Shown here: positions 4,299-5,016 of the stretch, piece by piece
How positions within the stretch are numbered: the first letter of the stretch is position 1
How the letters are laid out: every line of letters begins with the position of its first letter
NCBI GenBank assembly: GCA_038236905.1
Contig: JBBRZG010000211.1
Span: forward strand, 1-5,016
Direction of reading: 5' to 3'
Source of the DNA: UKL13-2 sp038236905
Lineage (GTDB): Bacteria > Pseudomonadota > Gammaproteobacteria > Burkholderiales > Usitatibacteraceae
Length of the DNA stretch: 5,016 nucleotides
Program-made: the position numbers and the translations under genes
The notes under the pieces: model-generated
Told to the model about the DNA's origin: nothing
Seen by the model: the letters and a program-made list of their open reading frames with translations, nothing else
The model's database searches: none

Positions 4299-5016
4299 AT
4301 GTATCAAACGTACATAAACGGAAAATGGTCGGAAGGTAATACGCCCATTTTTGGCGCGATGGATCACAGCGTTTGGCTGGGTTCTTCTGTATTTGATGGC
4401 TCGCGATCTATTGGCGGGGTGGTGCCGGATCTCGACCTGCATTTGGCGCGAGTAATTTCATCGGCAGAAAAATTGGGCATGGAATGCCCGTATAGCGTTG
4501 CGGAAATGAGGGCGCTGGTAAAGCAGGGCATCGCCCTTTTTCCAAAAGACGCCGCGCTGTACATTCGCCCGCTGGTATTCGCGACAGAAGGGCTGCTGAT
4601 TCCAGAAGTGTCTAAAACCGGTTTTGCACTTACATTGTTCGATGCGCCAATGCCGCCGTTCACCGGCTTCTCGGCGTGCCTTTCTGCCCTGCGTCGGCCT
4701 GACGCGTCCATGGCACCTACTGATGCGAAAGCGTCCAGCCTTTACGCCAATAGCACGCGTGCACTCAAGGATGCGAGAGTGCGCGGCTTCGATAATGCAG
4801 TGATGCTCGATAGCGAAGGGAACGTCACTGAATTTGCCACTTCGAATATCTTTTTCGTCACGCCCGAGGGCGAGCTGACCACGCCGATTGCAAACGGTAC
4901 GTTTTTGGCGGGTATTACCCGGGCAAGGGTCATCAAGCTGCTGGCCGAGGCGAGCATTGTGGTTAACCAGCGCAGCGTCAAACCGGAAGAATTAAACAGC
5001 GCTAAAGAGATTTTTA
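4299..5016 (+). CDS. Fold-type IV PLP aminotransferase, branched-chain amino acid type, 3' end cut by window
   Basis: 239 codons are present before the right edge; relatives are about 290-310 residues. The enzyme should move an amino group between a branched-chain (or related) amino acid and 2-oxoglutarate, using pyridoxal phosphate. Seen directly: the N-terminal YINGKW (residues 5-10), VFDGSRSI (31-38) in place of the usual FEGIR, YIRPLVFATEG (88-98), the likely Schiff-base lysine Lys144 in DAKASSLYANS (142-152), the cofactor-contacting glutamate Glu178 in VTEFATSNIFFV (176-187), and LAGITRARVI (203-212). These fix the class IV family firmly. The sequence around Lys144 differs from canonical IlvE, so it looks like one of the IlvE-like paralogues and not certainly the biosynthetic enzyme; a D-amino-acid or aminodeoxychorismate lyase role is less likely. 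ATG 4299 is the first start after an in-frame TAA at 4266 but has only a weak Shine-Dalgarno. It lies 87 bases after the acyl-CoA synthetase on the same strand. Confidence 0.88.
   Translation, partial: MYQTYINGKWSEGNTPIFGAMDHSVWLGSSVFDGSRSIGGVVPDLDLHLARVISSAEKLGMECPYSVAEMRALVKQGIALFPKDAALYIRPLVFATEGLLIPEVSKTGFALTLFDAPMPPFTGFSACLSALRRPDASMAPTDAKASSLYANSTRALKDARVRGFDNAVMLDSEGNVTEFATSNIFFVTPEGELTTPIANGTFLAGITRARVIKLLAEASIVVNQRSVKPEELNSAKEIF

Noticed and set aside
4053..4981. Minus-strand frames of 79-129 codons across the end of fadD and the aminotransferase
   Set aside because: Antisense shadows of two well-supported plus-strand genes.

Overview
The window reads as ordinary chromosomal DNA of a gammaproteobacterium of roughly even base composition. 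That placement is inferred from the gene families (a wax ester synthase/acyltransferase, a bacterial acyl-CoA-binding protein, a PhaF-like phasin and a FadD-type ligase) and from the strong AGGAG-type ribosome binding sites. I cannot fix the genus. No rRNA, tRNA, transposase, CRISPR or phage gene is visible.

Layout from left to right: (1) 1-551, minus strand: the N-terminal 183 residues of a WS/DGAT-family wax ester synthase/diacylglycerol acyltransferase, running off the left edge, with the HHxxxDG active-site motif. (2) 552-850: a divergent intergenic region with several dyads and stem-loops and a weak promoter candidate. (3) 851-1117, plus strand: an 88-residue acyl-CoA-binding protein. 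(4) 1118-1311: a convergent spacer with a strong intrinsic terminator oriented for the minus-strand phasin, wrapped in an imperfect 12-bp outer inverted repeat, plus an 11-codon ORF behind a very strong Shine-Dalgarno. (5) 1312-1983, minus strand: a phasin with a Lys/Ala/Pro-rich histone-like tail. (6) 1984-2471: a 488-bp divergent intergenic region with an operator-like dyad, promoter-like boxes and one marginal 43-codon ORF ending in a hydrophobic helix. (7) 2472-4211, plus strand: a full-length long-chain acyl-CoA synthetase starting at TTG. (8) 4299-5016, plus strand: the first 239 residues of a fold-type IV (branched-chain-type) aminotransferase, running off the right edge.

Functionally, the first four genes form a coherent acyl-CoA and carbon-storage neighbourhood. 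FadD activates fatty acids to acyl-CoA, the acyl-CoA-binding protein can buffer and carry these thioesters, WS/DGAT esterifies them into wax esters or triacylglycerol, and the phasin coats storage granules. They are arranged as divergent and convergent units, not one operon, so co-regulation, if any, would act through the two divergent intergenic regions. The aminotransferase downstream of fadD has no obvious biochemical tie to storage. I see no clearly new system. The parts most worth checking are the regulatory and small-ORF candidates in the spacers and the storage-gene clustering itself.
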